Notes: generated by a model not told the origin, from the letters alone. 49,522 nucleotides of DNA from an uncultured Prevotellaceae bacterium (GCA_900316265.1 ONCH01000013.1:1-49522); one strand, 5' to 3'; positions 19,016-27,154 are shown, numbered from the stretch's first letter. Translations and numbers: made by a program.

Positions 19016-19036
19016 TTCGACGGTTCCACCGTCGAA
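19016..19036 (+). promoter_or_regulatory. Perfect hairpin between sufS and dusB
   Basis: TTCGACGGT (19016-19024), a three-base loop, then ACCGTCGAA (19028-19036). It ends eight bases before the dusB ATG, where a ribosome binding site would sit. No T-run follows, so it is not an ordinary terminator. Confidence 0.6.
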
Positions 19037-19044
19037 ATATAAAT

Positions 19045-20025
19045 ATGAAAATAGGCAACATAGAACTGGGCGAGCGCCCCATCTTCCTGGCTCCCATGGA
19101 GGACGTCACAGATATTGGTTTCCGCATGCTGTGCAAGCGGTTTGGCGCCTCTATGGTATATACGGAGTTTGTATCTGCTGAGGCTCTGGTGCGCGATGTC
19201 AAGTCAACAGTCAGAAAGCTGACCATTGCTGACGAGGAGCGCCCCGTAGGCATCCAGATATACGGTCGTGATGTCGAAGCGATGGTTGAGGCCGCAAAGA
19301 TTGTCGAGCAGGCTGGTCCTGACGTCATCGACCTCAACTTCGGCTGTCCTGTGAAGAAAGTGGCTGGCAAGGGCGCTGGTGCAGGCATGTTACAAAACAT
19401 CCCAAAGATGCTGGAGATTACAGAGAAAGTGGTACAGGCCGTGAAACTGCCCGTTACCGTCAAGACCCGTCTGGGTTGGAACCACGAGCAACTCATCATC
19501 ACCTCGCTGGCTGAACAACTGCAGGACTGTGGCATTCAGGCGTTGACTATCCACGGACGTACGCGTAGTCAGATGTACACTGGCGAGGCTGACTGGACAC
19601 TCATCGGCGAGGTGAAGCGCAATCCAAACATCCACATCCCCATTATCGGCAATGGCGACATCAAGTCGCTGGACGATGCCGACCGGCACTTCGCTGAGTA
19701 TGGTGTCGATGCCGTCATGATTGGTCGTGCCACCTTTGGCCAGCCGTGGTTATTCTCACGTCGCGAGTTGACCCTCGACGAGAAGATAGACGTTCTGGAA
19801 GAGCAACTCCGCATCAACATTGAGCGTTGCGACACAGAGGAAATGCGCTCCAAGGGTAAGTCGGCAGAACTCTGTGGTATTCTCCACACCCGTCGCCACC
19901 TGGCCGCCAGTCCTGTCTTCAAGGGTATTCCCAACTTCCGTGAGACCCGCATTAAGATGCTGCGTGCAGAAAAGAAGGACGACTTGCTGGCTATCCTTGA
20001 GCAATGTCGTGAACTACTGAGATAA
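19045..20025 (+). CDS. dusB: tRNA-dihydrouridine synthase (DusB type)
   Basis: 326 residues, an FMN enzyme that reduces uridine in tRNA D-loops. FLAPMEDVTDIGFR opens the TIM barrel; the catalytic cysteine is Cys101 in LNFGCPVKKVAGKGAGAGML; PVTVKTRLGW, TIHGRTRSQMYTG, IIGNGDIKS and VMIGRATFGQPWLF are the flavin- and tRNA-contact motifs. The gene follows sufS closely and precedes the NUDIX gene by seven bases. DusB is the best subfamily fit; other Dus types are possible. Confidence 0.88.
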   Translation: MKIGNIELGERPIFLAPMEDVTDIGFRMLCKRFGASMVYTEFVSAEALVRDVKSTVRKLTIADEERPVGIQIYGRDVEAMVEAAKIVEQAGPDVIDLNFGCPVKKVAGKGAGAGMLQNIPKMLEITEKVVQAVKLPVTVKTRLGWNHEQLIITSLAEQLQDCGIQALTIHGRTRSQMYTGEADWTLIGEVKRNPNIHIPIIGNGDIKSLDDADRHFAEYGVDAVMIGRATFGQPWLFSRRELTLDEKIDVLEEQLRINIERCDTEEMRSKGKSAELCGILHTRRHLAASPVFKGIPNFRETRIKMLRAEKKDDLLAILEQCRELLR

Positions 20026-20032
20026 TACCGAT

Positions 20033-20548
20033 ATGGACAACCAAGAAGAAATATTCCCGATAGTCGACGAAGAAGGTCGCGTAATAGGTAGTGCCACGCG
20101 TGGCGAGTGTCATAGCGGCTCGCATCTGCTGCACCCCGTAGTCCACCTGCACGTGTTCAATTCCCAGGGCAACATTTATCTGCAACGGCGCCCTGAATGG
20201 AAAGATATACAGCCTGGCAAATGGGACACGGCTGTTGGTGGACATATAGATTACGGCGAGACGCCCGACGATGCCCTCCGTCGTGAGGTTCGCGAGGAGT
20301 TAGGCATCACCGAATTCACGCCACAGTTCATCTGCAAATATGTGTTCGAAAGCAAGCGTGAGCGCGAACTCGTCTATGTTCATCGCACCATCTACGACGG
20401 TGCTATCCGTCCCTCTGCCGAAGAACTCGACGGTGGCCGTTTCTGGACCATGCAAGAGATTCGCGACGCCATCGGCAAGGGCCCCCTCACCCCCAACTTC
20501 GAAAGCGAATTCCAAAAGTGTTTCGGCAAGGAACTGACAGACAAATAG
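20033..20548 (+). CDS. NUDIX hydrolase
   Basis: 171 residues. The NUDIX box GX5EX7REUXEEXGU is complete: GHIDYGETPDDALRREVREE followed by LGI, near residues 70-92. These enzymes cleave nucleoside diphosphates linked to another group. The opening EEIFPIVDEEGRVIGSATRG and HLLHPVVHLHVFN resemble the IPP isomerase-like/YfcD NUDIX group of unknown substrate. Probably co-transcribed with dusB. Confidence 0.88.
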   Translation: MDNQEEIFPIVDEEGRVIGSATRGECHSGSHLLHPVVHLHVFNSQGNIYLQRRPEWKDIQPGKWDTAVGGHIDYGETPDDALRREVREELGITEFTPQFICKYVFESKRERELVYVHRTIYDGAIRPSAEELDGGRFWTMQEIRDAIGKGPLTPNFESEFQKCFGKELTDK

Positions 20549-20577
20549 GAATCTCATCTCCTACTGATTAGAACTAA

Positions 20578-20613
20578 CAAAAAGCAGGCTGAAGCATGGT
20601 GACTTCAGCCTGC
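20578..20613 (-). terminator. Terminator of the minus-strand surface-protein operon
   Basis: An 11-bp perfect stem: GCAGGCTGAAG (20584-20594) with CTTCAGCCTGC (20603-20613). On minus it is followed by a T-run. It lies just after the 43-residue peptide gene. Confidence 0.82.
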
Positions 20614-20661
20614 ATGGTTTATAATTAGAATGGATCAGAGAACGTACTTACAATCTATGGC

Positions 20662-20793
20662 TTACAATACCTCGAAGTTGCTGTCAGCTTCTTCGTTTGT
20701 TATTTCTATGATTTCCGTTACAGAGCCCGCCAATAGTTTTGGCATACTGAAGCGAACAATTTCAGTTATCGGTTTTATATATTCCTTTTTCAT
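20662..20793 (-). CDS. 43-residue peptide with KKxYIKP start and LLAGS motif
   Basis: Begins MKKEYIKPITEIVRFSMPK, then LLAGS, and ends in an acidic tail (EITNEEADSNFEVL). It starts nine bases after the stop of the dockerin gene and is followed by a strong terminator, so it is placed as the last gene of that operon. Small Prevotella and Bacteroides proteins with a basic start containing YxxP and a mid-length LLxxS are familiar to me, but their function is not. There is no signal peptide; the acidic tail after the small-residue LLAGS site recalls a leader/core layout, which is speculation. Confidence 0.62.
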   Translation of the reverse strand: MKKEYIKPITEIVRFSMPKLLAGSVTEIIEITNEEADSNFEVL

Positions 20794-20802
20794 ATGTCCC
20801 AT

Positions 20803-21636
20803 TTACTGATTACTCAGATACTTATTGATGATTGCTACAACATCTGAAATATCTACCACTCCATCGCCATTGACATCTGCCAAGGACTGCTCCATCGTTG
20901 ACAGCGTACCTGCCAGATAACAGTTTACTAACATCACAACATCCGATACGTCTGTCACGTTGTCGCCATTGACGTCGCCAGATGCATGCTCATTACTATC
21001 TACATTGGCCTGACTCGATGTTGGCTCACCTGGATTACTTGGGTCATAGATAAACTTAGCAGTCAAATGACAGTCTTGATTCTTCATCAAATATTGGAAA
21101 CTGATATTGCTGCTTATCTTTGTAGCATTTTCATACCAGCCTTGAAAGACGAAATCCTGACTGGGGTAAGCCGTAATGCTGACCCATGTTTCTTTTTCTA
21201 CTTTCACGCCACTTGCTCTGTTGAAAGAACATGCGCCCTCTGGAGTACAATCCAGATAGAGGCGGTAGGCATAATTGTCAGTAGGTTCAGAAGGACTGTT
21301 GGGATTGTATTCATAGACAGCAACGAAGTTGGCATTCTCTGTACCCACCGAATATTGAAATGAGGTGGATGTAGAGTATTGCACACCGTTCTTCGTCCAA
21401 TACTTAAACACGAAGTCCGCATTCCTTGAGGTATTGATAGTAACTACCGTCCCTTTCCGATAAGAGCCTTTGCCTGAGGCTGTGCCAGCTCCAGCTGGTG
21501 ATACGGTCGTCGTTATCTTATACATTGCTGCAGGCTCAGGCGGGTCTTCTGGGTCATATTGTGCCCATGCACCTATGCTGCCCGTCACGAGGACGAGCAG
21601 CAAGGCTGCATAGCGTAAGATATATTTCTTTTGCAT
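20803..21636 (-). CDS. Secreted protein with two InlB-type repeats and a dockerin type I module
   Basis: 277 residues with a signal peptide cleaved after GAWA. Residues about 42-112 and 128-199 are two divergent copies of the bacterial InlB B-type (Listeria-Bacteroides) repeat; each ends in a NFVAVYEY- or HLTAKFIY-like strand and then a Pro-rich link (YNPNSPSEPT, YDPSNPGEPT). The last 58 residues are two dockerin calcium-loop/helix repeats: DVNGDNVTDVSDVVMLVN and DVNGDGVVDISDVVAIIN. Dockerins bind cohesins; a cohesin-like protein is encoded in the same operon. It starts three bases after the LRR gene stop. It lacks the GKK-type C-terminus of its neighbours. Confidence 0.85.
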   Translation of the reverse strand: MQKKYILRYAALLLVLVTGSIGAWAQYDPEDPPEPAAMYKITTTVSPAGAGTASGKGSYRKGTVVTINTSRNADFVFKYWTKNGVQYSTSTSFQYSVGTENANFVAVYEYNPNSPSEPTDNYAYRLYLDCTPEGACSFNRASGVKVEKETWVSITAYPSQDFVFQGWYENATKISSNISFQYLMKNQDCHLTAKFIYDPSNPGEPTSSQANVDSNEHASGDVNGDNVTDVSDVVMLVNCYLAGTLSTMEQSLADVNGDGVVDISDVVAIINKYLSNQ

Positions 21637-21639
21637 CTT

Positions 21640-24600
21640 TTACTTGTTAATGAGTTTCTTACCTTCCTTGATATACAACTGATTGGCCTTTGTCTCAGTT
21701 ACGCGCTTACCATCTACAGTATAGATAGGACTCTGCTCGCCCTCTGCCTTTGCAGTCTTGATGCCAGTAGCACCATTTGCCAACAACAATGTGAAGCGCT
21801 GCTCGAAGGTTCCTGCCTCAGTAGTAAACGTGTACTCACCATTGCTAAGGTCAAAGGTCTCACCTGTTTGGTTGTCGCGCAGCATCACGTCGGCATCCAT
21901 GCGCTTACCGCTGATAGTCATAGTGCCGGCATTGGGGGCAACATATCCTAAGCTTACCTCTCCCATTGGTCGCTCGTTAATGCTGTATCGTACCTGTTTA
22001 GTGTCAAGGCTATACAACTGAGCAACACCGTCTGACATAAATTTAGCTGCGTCCGTACCTATTTCATAGTCAGCTGTGCATTTATCGTTATATACTACAC
22101 GTGTTTTGTCTGTTGTCACACCGTCTGTTAGGGTCAGGTTTACCAGATAGCGTCCTGTTTCTGCTGGACTGCGGCGGGGTGCCTGCTGTTTCTTTTCAAC
22201 AATAGCATCCCATTGCTGGTAAGTATGGCGTCCGTCGCTGTCGAACTCCATCGTGCTCTGGCCTACAGGCTTCTGCACGAAGTAGCCCTCGAAGGGACTC
22301 AGATGATATTCGTCGTCGCCAGGACGTACCGTTTCATAGCTTGTGCCGTTCCATACTGTGATAGGGCCGTCGAAGTTAGTTTCGTCAATATCGTAGTAGC
22401 AGGGATAGGGCTGACCCATGAAGTTCCAGCTGGCATCTTCTGCGTTGCTCGATGGGTGGTGATTGAGAGTAATTTGTCCGTCGTTGCCAGAGAACTTGCC
22501 ATACTGAGCCTTTTGCACAGGAATCAGCAAAGTGGTGTTTCTGTCACAGCGGAAGATATAACCCTGATTAGGCTCTAGGTACTCTTGTGCTATAGGCATG
22601 TGCTTCCAGCCACCATAGCCGTTGTTGGCACGCTCCTCGCCATCGTACCAGCGGAATACCCAGTTGCCTTCACACTGAATGTCGGCAATTCTGATTCTGT
22701 AAGGGAAGCAGAAGAAGTACCACTGGTTTTTCTTGATGGTCTTTTCAATATACAGATTGTTAGCATCAATATTACCGTCACCAATGATAGAACCGCTCGA
22801 CGTTCCGTCGTCTATTACATGAACATCATCCAAGTCTTGGTCTTCGTTACCCTCTACGATAAGGCCGGAACCTGGATTCAAATCGGCATCTGGCTCTCCA
22901 TCAATGCGGCCATTATTATCGTCCAAGGTATAGTCATGATTCAGATAGAAGTATTCATAGGGTTCATCAAATTCTGATAGCATAGTGAAACGACTCCACT
23001 GGGTATTCCAATAATAATTGTAGTAACTTGTGTTTGGTACGTGTAGAGTTATGTTGGCAAATACGCATCCTGCAAAAGTTTCTTGTGAAATGGAGGTAGG
23101 TTCGATAGTGTAGGTATATACATCCGTAATGCCAGTACAATTCTCGAATGCTCGTGAACCAATTGACGTAATAGAACTAGGTATCCGTACCTCTCTAAGT
23201 TGGCCACATGAACCGAAACAATAATATCCTATTTGCTTAAGACTTGGTGGAAAAACCAATGTTGTAATTTTTGTTCCGACGAAATTAGATGGTCCAATAT
23301 ATTTTAATGTCGACGGAAAGTTAATTATCTTAATATTGCTACATGACCAAAAAGCCTGATCACCAATAGATACAAGTCCCTCTGGTAGGTCAATTGATGT
23401 GAGACCTCCGCATGCTCGAAATGCATCATGTCCTATAGCGGTAATGGTATTAGGTAATTTGATAGACAGCAAATTCCCCATACCATAAAAGAAATAATCT
23501 CCAATGACATCGTCTGTAGTCTTGCAACCTTGGTAATATTCATAGTCGTTAGCAACAATTCTGGCATTACTAAGGTTTATACTATGGAGATTCGGCATCT
23601 TATTGCGAATAATCATGACATCGTAACTATTGATGGTACCAGTCACTTTTAGACTTACTACGTTGTCTAAGTTCGCCTCACCTATCGTGGCGTGAACGGC
23701 TGATGAATTACTTAGAGCTTCTACGTCTATATCGTAATCTATTTTTGTCACATCTGAAAATATACGGGATGCATATGTGCTCCATCCATCAGCAACTTTA
23801 TAGCTATTCACTAATGCGTCTGGGACAGAGATGATAGTGTTGCTATTGAAAACATAGGCTCCCAATGAAGGAGGAGTTGTTGTATTAATTGAAAATATAA
23901 GTGCGCCAGTAAAAGCATTCCTCCCGATACTCACCAAATTGGGTGCTTTAATATCTATGTTTTTAACAGAACCTTGAAACGCATAATCCCCTATGCTTGA
24001 CAGAGTATTTGAATGTATCTTAACATCAGAGAAATTTGAACATTCACTAAATGCATAAGTTCCTATTGAAGAACAATTGCTGAAGCTTCCCTCAAAAGAC
24101 AGCTTCCTACAATTGGAAAATGCATAATTCTGTACTGATGTCAATAAATCTAGATTAATTGTAGCGACTAGTAAGTCGCAATCATAAAATGCGGAAGCAC
24201 CAACCGTCTGAAGACTTTCCAAGCTACCAACTGATACTAATTTGTAACAATTACGAAATGCATTGGTACCTATAGACAGACATTTTGAAAGATTACCGAT
24301 ATTTGCAAGTTGGTTACAGCCATAAAAGGCAGAGTTGCTTATACTGGTACATTCTGCTAAATCTACAGTCTTTAAACTTGAACAATTGGAGAAGGCATCA
24401 TTGCTTATTGTGCTGCAATTTGAAAGTCCTTCTACATGAAGAAGACGAGTACACCCTTCAAAAGCTTGAGACATTATAACTGTTACAGAAGTCGGTATTG
24501 TGACATTTTTTATAGTAGAATTGTTTCTAAAGGTACGATTAATTCTTGTAACAGGCATCCCTAAGATAGAGTTTGGTACTATAACGTTTTCGCTATAACC

Positions 24601-24738
24601 TTCAACCCCATCAATAAAAGCATTCCCATCGTTGACACTATAAGTCCATGTTACGCCATTTTCATCTGTATAATTTTCTGCTTGTGAAATAGTGAAACAT
24701 AGTAGAAGTGATAATGAAATCAGAAATAGTTTTTTCAT
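21640..24738 (-). CDS. BspA-type leucine-rich repeat surface protein, 1032 residues
   Basis: A signal peptide ends in ISQA. About ten LRR_5 (Treponema pallidum/BspA-type) repeats follow in residues 60-300, each of the form IGxxAFxxCxxL, and a second LRR block sits near 400-590 (IGDQAFWSCSNIKIINFPS, IGSRAFENCTGITDVY). Residues about 600-680 are an acidic linker. Next is a beta-rich domain beginning IKKNQWYFFCFPYRIRI, like the CLPM/CLPF domains of two other proteins here. The end is IYTVDGKRV then LYIKEGKKLINK. BspA proteins act in adhesion. The part encoding the LRRs (about 22.95-24.74 kb) is clearly more AT-rich than the part encoding the C-terminus. Confidence 0.87.
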   Translation of the reverse strand: MKKLFLISLSLLLCFTISQAENYTDENGVTWTYSVNDGNAFIDGVEGYSENVIVPNSILGMPVTRINRTFRNNSTIKNVTIPTSVTVIMSQAFEGCTRLLHVEGLSNCSTISNDAFSNCSSLKTVDLAECTSISNSAFYGCNQLANIGNLSKCLSIGTNAFRNCYKLVSVGSLESLQTVGASAFYDCDLLVATINLDLLTSVQNYAFSNCRKLSFEGSFSNCSSIGTYAFSECSNFSDVKIHSNTLSSIGDYAFQGSVKNIDIKAPNLVSIGRNAFTGALIFSINTTTPPSLGAYVFNSNTIISVPDALVNSYKVADGWSTYASRIFSDVTKIDYDIDVEALSNSSAVHATIGEANLDNVVSLKVTGTINSYDVMIIRNKMPNLHSINLSNARIVANDYEYYQGCKTTDDVIGDYFFYGMGNLLSIKLPNTITAIGHDAFRACGGLTSIDLPEGLVSIGDQAFWSCSNIKIINFPSTLKYIGPSNFVGTKITTLVFPPSLKQIGYYCFGSCGQLREVRIPSSITSIGSRAFENCTGITDVYTYTIEPTSISQETFAGCVFANITLHVPNTSYYNYYWNTQWSRFTMLSEFDEPYEYFYLNHDYTLDDNNGRIDGEPDADLNPGSGLIVEGNEDQDLDDVHVIDDGTSSGSIIGDGNIDANNLYIEKTIKKNQWYFFCFPYRIRIADIQCEGNWVFRWYDGEERANNGYGGWKHMPIAQEYLEPNQGYIFRCDRNTTLLIPVQKAQYGKFSGNDGQITLNHHPSSNAEDASWNFMGQPYPCYYDIDETNFDGPITVWNGTSYETVRPGDDEYHLSPFEGYFVQKPVGQSTMEFDSDGRHTYQQWDAIVEKKQQAPRRSPAETGRYLVNLTLTDGVTTDKTRVVYNDKCTADYEIGTDAAKFMSDGVAQLYSLDTKQVRYSINERPMGEVSLGYVAPNAGTMTISGKRMDADVMLRDNQTGETFDLSNGEYTFTTEAGTFEQRFTLLLANGATGIKTAKAEGEQSPIYTVDGKRVTETKANQLYIKEGKKLINK

Positions 24739-24762
24739 AAGGCTTTATTGTTTTAGTGAATA

Positions 24763-25857
24763 TTACTTGTTAATGACTTTCTTGTTATTAATAATGTATA
24801 GACGACTTGCTTGTGGCTGCTCCACACGCTTGCCGTCTATGGAGTAGATGGTATGGGGCTGAGGCTTAGCAGCAGTCTGCTGAATGCCCGTTTCCTCGCC
24901 AACGACGAAGCCCAAAGCATTAGCGGCACTGGGGACTACCGCCCAGCAACGACCCTCAGGAATGGCAAACGTAGTGCCGTTGATAACGTAGAACTTAACA
25001 CCACTGCCCTGATTCTGCAAGACATAGCCCTCCGTCACCTGCTGAGCCTTGATGGCACCATGCAGATAACCAGCAATGGCTGTCTCTACATACTGTGAAG
25101 CATCTACCGTACCTGTCAACGTACCTTCATAGCCCGAAGCAGCATAAAGGATATAAGGTGTGTAGGCCTCGAAGTTGGTGGCAGGCGTTAATACCAAGTT
25201 GTCGCTCTGCACCTCATTGCAGCTATAGGCTTTCAAGCCTGAAGGGATAGCGGCATCGAAAGGTAGAACGCATGTGCCCCACTGGTTGCCAGCACTCACG
25301 CTAAGGGTTACCTGACTTGTAGCAGAAACCGTTACCTGCTGCGACTGGTCTGCCGGCACATACTTAGTGCCGTCTGCTGTAGTCAGGTTCTGGCCACTGA
25401 ACTGTAGGTCGGCCTCACCAGGCTTCATATAAGGAGAAGCCACAATGAGCACACGGAACAGTTTGCCACCATTTGCTGTAAACGATTCGGAAGCATTGCT
25501 GTAGCAGGCCACGCGCAAAACCCGTTCACCAGCCTCACCATAACTGCAAGAGAAAACATGCGAATAAGTAATGTCGCCCGTCACGATATCCTCAGAACTG
25601 GGATACATCGAATTCTTCAACATGGACACGGCTGGCTTTCCTGCATTGATATAGACGGAAAGCCCCTCAGGAAACTGGATGTCCAGATTGTAGGCAGAAT
25701 AGGCACGGCTACCCGACAAGCTGACATCAAAGTAGGCATAGTTGCCTCCAGGTGCTACTGTGACGTTACTGATGATGAAGCTGTCGTCTGTATTGATGGC
25801 CCATGCAGCAGGCAACAACCACACTAAAAGGAAACAGATGAGTAAAGGTCTTTTCAT
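24763..25857 (-). CDS. Secreted cohesin-like domain protein
   Basis: The start at MKRPLLICFLLVW begins a clean signal peptide (cleavage after AAWA), giving 364 residues; an ATG five codons upstream is less likely. Residues about 28-180 look like a cohesin fold: FIISNVTVAPGGNYAYFDVS, YNLDIQFPEGLSV, RVLRVACYSNASESF and GKLFRVLIVAS, the usual beta-strand pattern with GDITYSHV. The middle has WGTCVLPFDAAIPSGLKAY. The end is IYSIDGKRV then LYIINNKKVINK. It would be first in the operon with the LRR and dockerin proteins, 24 bases before the LRR start. No -7 box is seen right upstream. The cohesin assignment is by pattern and needs a profile search. Confidence 0.65.
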   Translation of the reverse strand: MKRPLLICFLLVWLLPAAWAINTDDSFIISNVTVAPGGNYAYFDVSLSGSRAYSAYNLDIQFPEGLSVYINAGKPAVSMLKNSMYPSSEDIVTGDITYSHVFSCSYGEAGERVLRVACYSNASESFTANGGKLFRVLIVASPYMKPGEADLQFSGQNLTTADGTKYVPADQSQQVTVSATSQVTLSVSAGNQWGTCVLPFDAAIPSGLKAYSCNEVQSDNLVLTPATNFEAYTPYILYAASGYEGTLTGTVDASQYVETAIAGYLHGAIKAQQVTEGYVLQNQGSGVKFYVINGTTFAIPEGRCWAVVPSAANALGFVVGEETGIQQTAAKPQPHTIYSIDGKRVEQPQASRLYIINNKKVINK

Positions 25858-25929
25858 ATTGGCATAACACAACTCAGCCTATAGACCCCTCGGATTCTGC
25901 TTGTTAATAACTATTGTTAGGTTAGCATC

Positions 25930-26224
25930 TTTATACGAAAAGCGTGGGAGTCTGATCTGTTACTCGTCCCACTCCTCGAGGCTGTGGCATCGCCCTAATC
26001 GTCTGAACGAGCAACGCCGAAGCCCACGCGTATGTAGATACCATACCACTATGGATACAGGTATTACACACCCAATGAGCGTCTCCGTTGCCTTGCTCTT
26101 GACGATTAGTTTGGAACTGCCACATTCCGAGAAGTCAAAAGACAAAGCGTAAGATAACGCCTTCCTTATGTATATATCCCCACACCTCCGCTTCGGCTTT
26201 TGACTTCCACATTGGAATGAGAAC
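25930..26224 (-). ncRNA. Probable structured RNA or long leader, about 290 nt
   Basis: On minus the sequence is dense in complementary arms. GAAGTCAAAAG (26207-26197) pairs with CTTTTGACTTC (26141-26131), extended by CATTCC (26219-26214) with GGAATG (26128-26123); inside is GCGT/ACGC (26160-26157, 26150-26147). A second domain is closed by CTAATCGTC (26109-26101) with GACGATTAG (26003-25995), with GAGCAA (26098-26093) and TTGCTC (26014-26009) inside. A last hairpin pairs GTGGGA (25972-25967) with TCCCAC (25949-25944), followed by a weak T stretch. A TATCTTTG box lies just upstream. I do not recognise the family: not RNase P, SRP, tmRNA or a cobalamin riboswitch by their key motifs. Ends are estimates. 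Confidence 0.6.
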
Positions 26225-26227
26225 GCT

Positions 26228-26308
26228 GCAAAGATACAAAATAAAATTGAAAGTTGTATCATTTGTATGCTGATTTTTACAAATGGTACGCAAAAAAGAA
26301 CAAGTCAG
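26228..26308 (-). repeat. Promoter repeat copy A (-7 box plus dyad), upstream of the structured RNA
   Basis: Reading minus: a dyad with arms at 26278-26289 and 26256-26267 (12-base arms, one mismatch), 19 bases, then TATCTTTG at 26236-26229. The near arm sits where the -33 element should be. About 80 bp match copy B at 27179-27260. Confidence 0.75.
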
Positions 26309-26531
26309 GCAATAATGGGTCCCAATTATTTAATACGAAAAAAGATGCTAATGATTCTTTTGAGCAACACAAAGAAAAAGGCAAGATTTTTTGTCTTGTC
26401 GCTGAAGATAGGAGATATCCAAGGCTCCTAAAGCATATAGGTAGGAATGTAAAAACTGGTATTCAAAAAAATAAGAAAAATTGAAAGTTTCCATTTTTCG
26501 TGTAGCTCTGTCTCTTTGTTACCTCGCTATA
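26309..26531. other. Gap without a supported gene
   Basis: AT-rich. A plus-strand frame here (26254-26484) starts only at a TTG inside the dyad and has no ribosome binding site. A 19-base partial copy of the promoter repeat lies at 26471-26489. Nothing else could be supported. Confidence 0.5.
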
Positions 26532-27026
26532 CTATTTATCTTCTGTCAACATTTGTGCAGTCAACTCAAAATCGTCAACGATGGCTTTTGCCAACGGATT
26601 TCTGTTTTCCACAATAATTGCGGCATAAATTCCCTGACCTTCTATCACTGCGCTTGCAGTCTTGATGGTAAAACGTTCTGGTTCTGCAGATTCCTCAAAC
26701 CAACGTAAGAACAGTCGGTTGCGTGCAGCCTCACGGCTATCACTTGTATCACACAAATATAGTAGTCCATCTAAATTCTCACGAAAGAACTCGTCAACAA
26801 TTACAAGCGTGGTATTTTTTACATCAGGGTCGTATGAAGCATGGAGTTTATTCTGATTACTGATAGACAACTGATAAGTTTCGCATCCGCCAAGAGGGTC
26901 GTTCTCGATAAAACCAACACCATAGATGACACCCTTAGCTGTCTGAAACACATAATCGCCATCATCTGCTCTTTTGACCAGATATGGCGATTTCGTATTA
27001 ATATAATCCAAGGAAAGGTCGTTCAT
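26532..27026 (-). CDS. DUF6169 family protein
   Basis: 164 residues, no signal peptide, likely cytoplasmic. The order of features fits DUF6169 as I remember it: an N-terminal beta part (YVFQTAKGVIYGVGFIEND), a middle TLVIVDEFFRENLDGLLYLCDTSDSREAARNRLFLRWFEE, with the Cys-Asp and the Arg-rich helix most typical, and a final beta hairpin (IEGQGIYAAIIVENRNPLAKAIVDDF). Function unknown. It starts five bases after the stop of a 40-residue ORF, so the two form a cassette under one promoter. Confidence 0.72.
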   Translation of the reverse strand: MNDLSLDYINTKSPYLVKRADDGDYVFQTAKGVIYGVGFIENDPLGGCETYQLSISNQNKLHASYDPDVKNTTLVIVDEFFRENLDGLLYLCDTSDSREAARNRLFLRWFEESAEPERFTIKTASAVIEGQGIYAAIIVENRNPLAKAIVDDFELTAQMLTEDK

Positions 27027-27031
27027 TGTCT

Positions 27032-27154
27032 TTATGCTGTTGTATACAGATTAGTTACATCAGCATATTTCGCTTCGAACTTTTCTTCCCAATCCTTCTT
27101 GCGATTCAGTGCGTTCTTAAAACGTTTTAATGCTTCTTCCTTTGTCAGTTTCAT
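27032..27154 (-). CDS. 40-residue charged ORF upstream of DUF6169
   Basis: Begins MKLTKEEALKRFKNALNRKK, continues DWEEKFEAKYADVTN and ends LYTTA. Strong support for translation: AGGAG at 27165-27161, six bases before the ATG, and a -7 box about 26 bases further up. Mostly helical and highly charged. Its position five bases before DUF6169 and the shared promoter suggest a partner or a translational leader of DUF6169. No family recognised. Confidence 0.68.
   Translation of the reverse strand: MKLTKEEALKRFKNALNRKKDWEEKFEAKYADVTNLYTTA

Noticed and set aside
25930-26224. Retron-type RNA
   Set aside because: Structured and near accessory genes, but there is no reverse transcriptase gene nearby and the ends are not inverted repeats of the expected kind.
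25931-26262. Two overlapping minus-strand frames through the structured RNA
   Set aside because: They overlap each other and the -7 box, and the sequence is better explained by nested complementary arms than by protein coding.
26254-26484. 76-codon plus-strand frame after promoter repeat A
   Set aside because: It starts at a TTG inside the dyad, has no ribosome binding site, and its lysine-rich content follows from AT-rich sequence. No family recognised.
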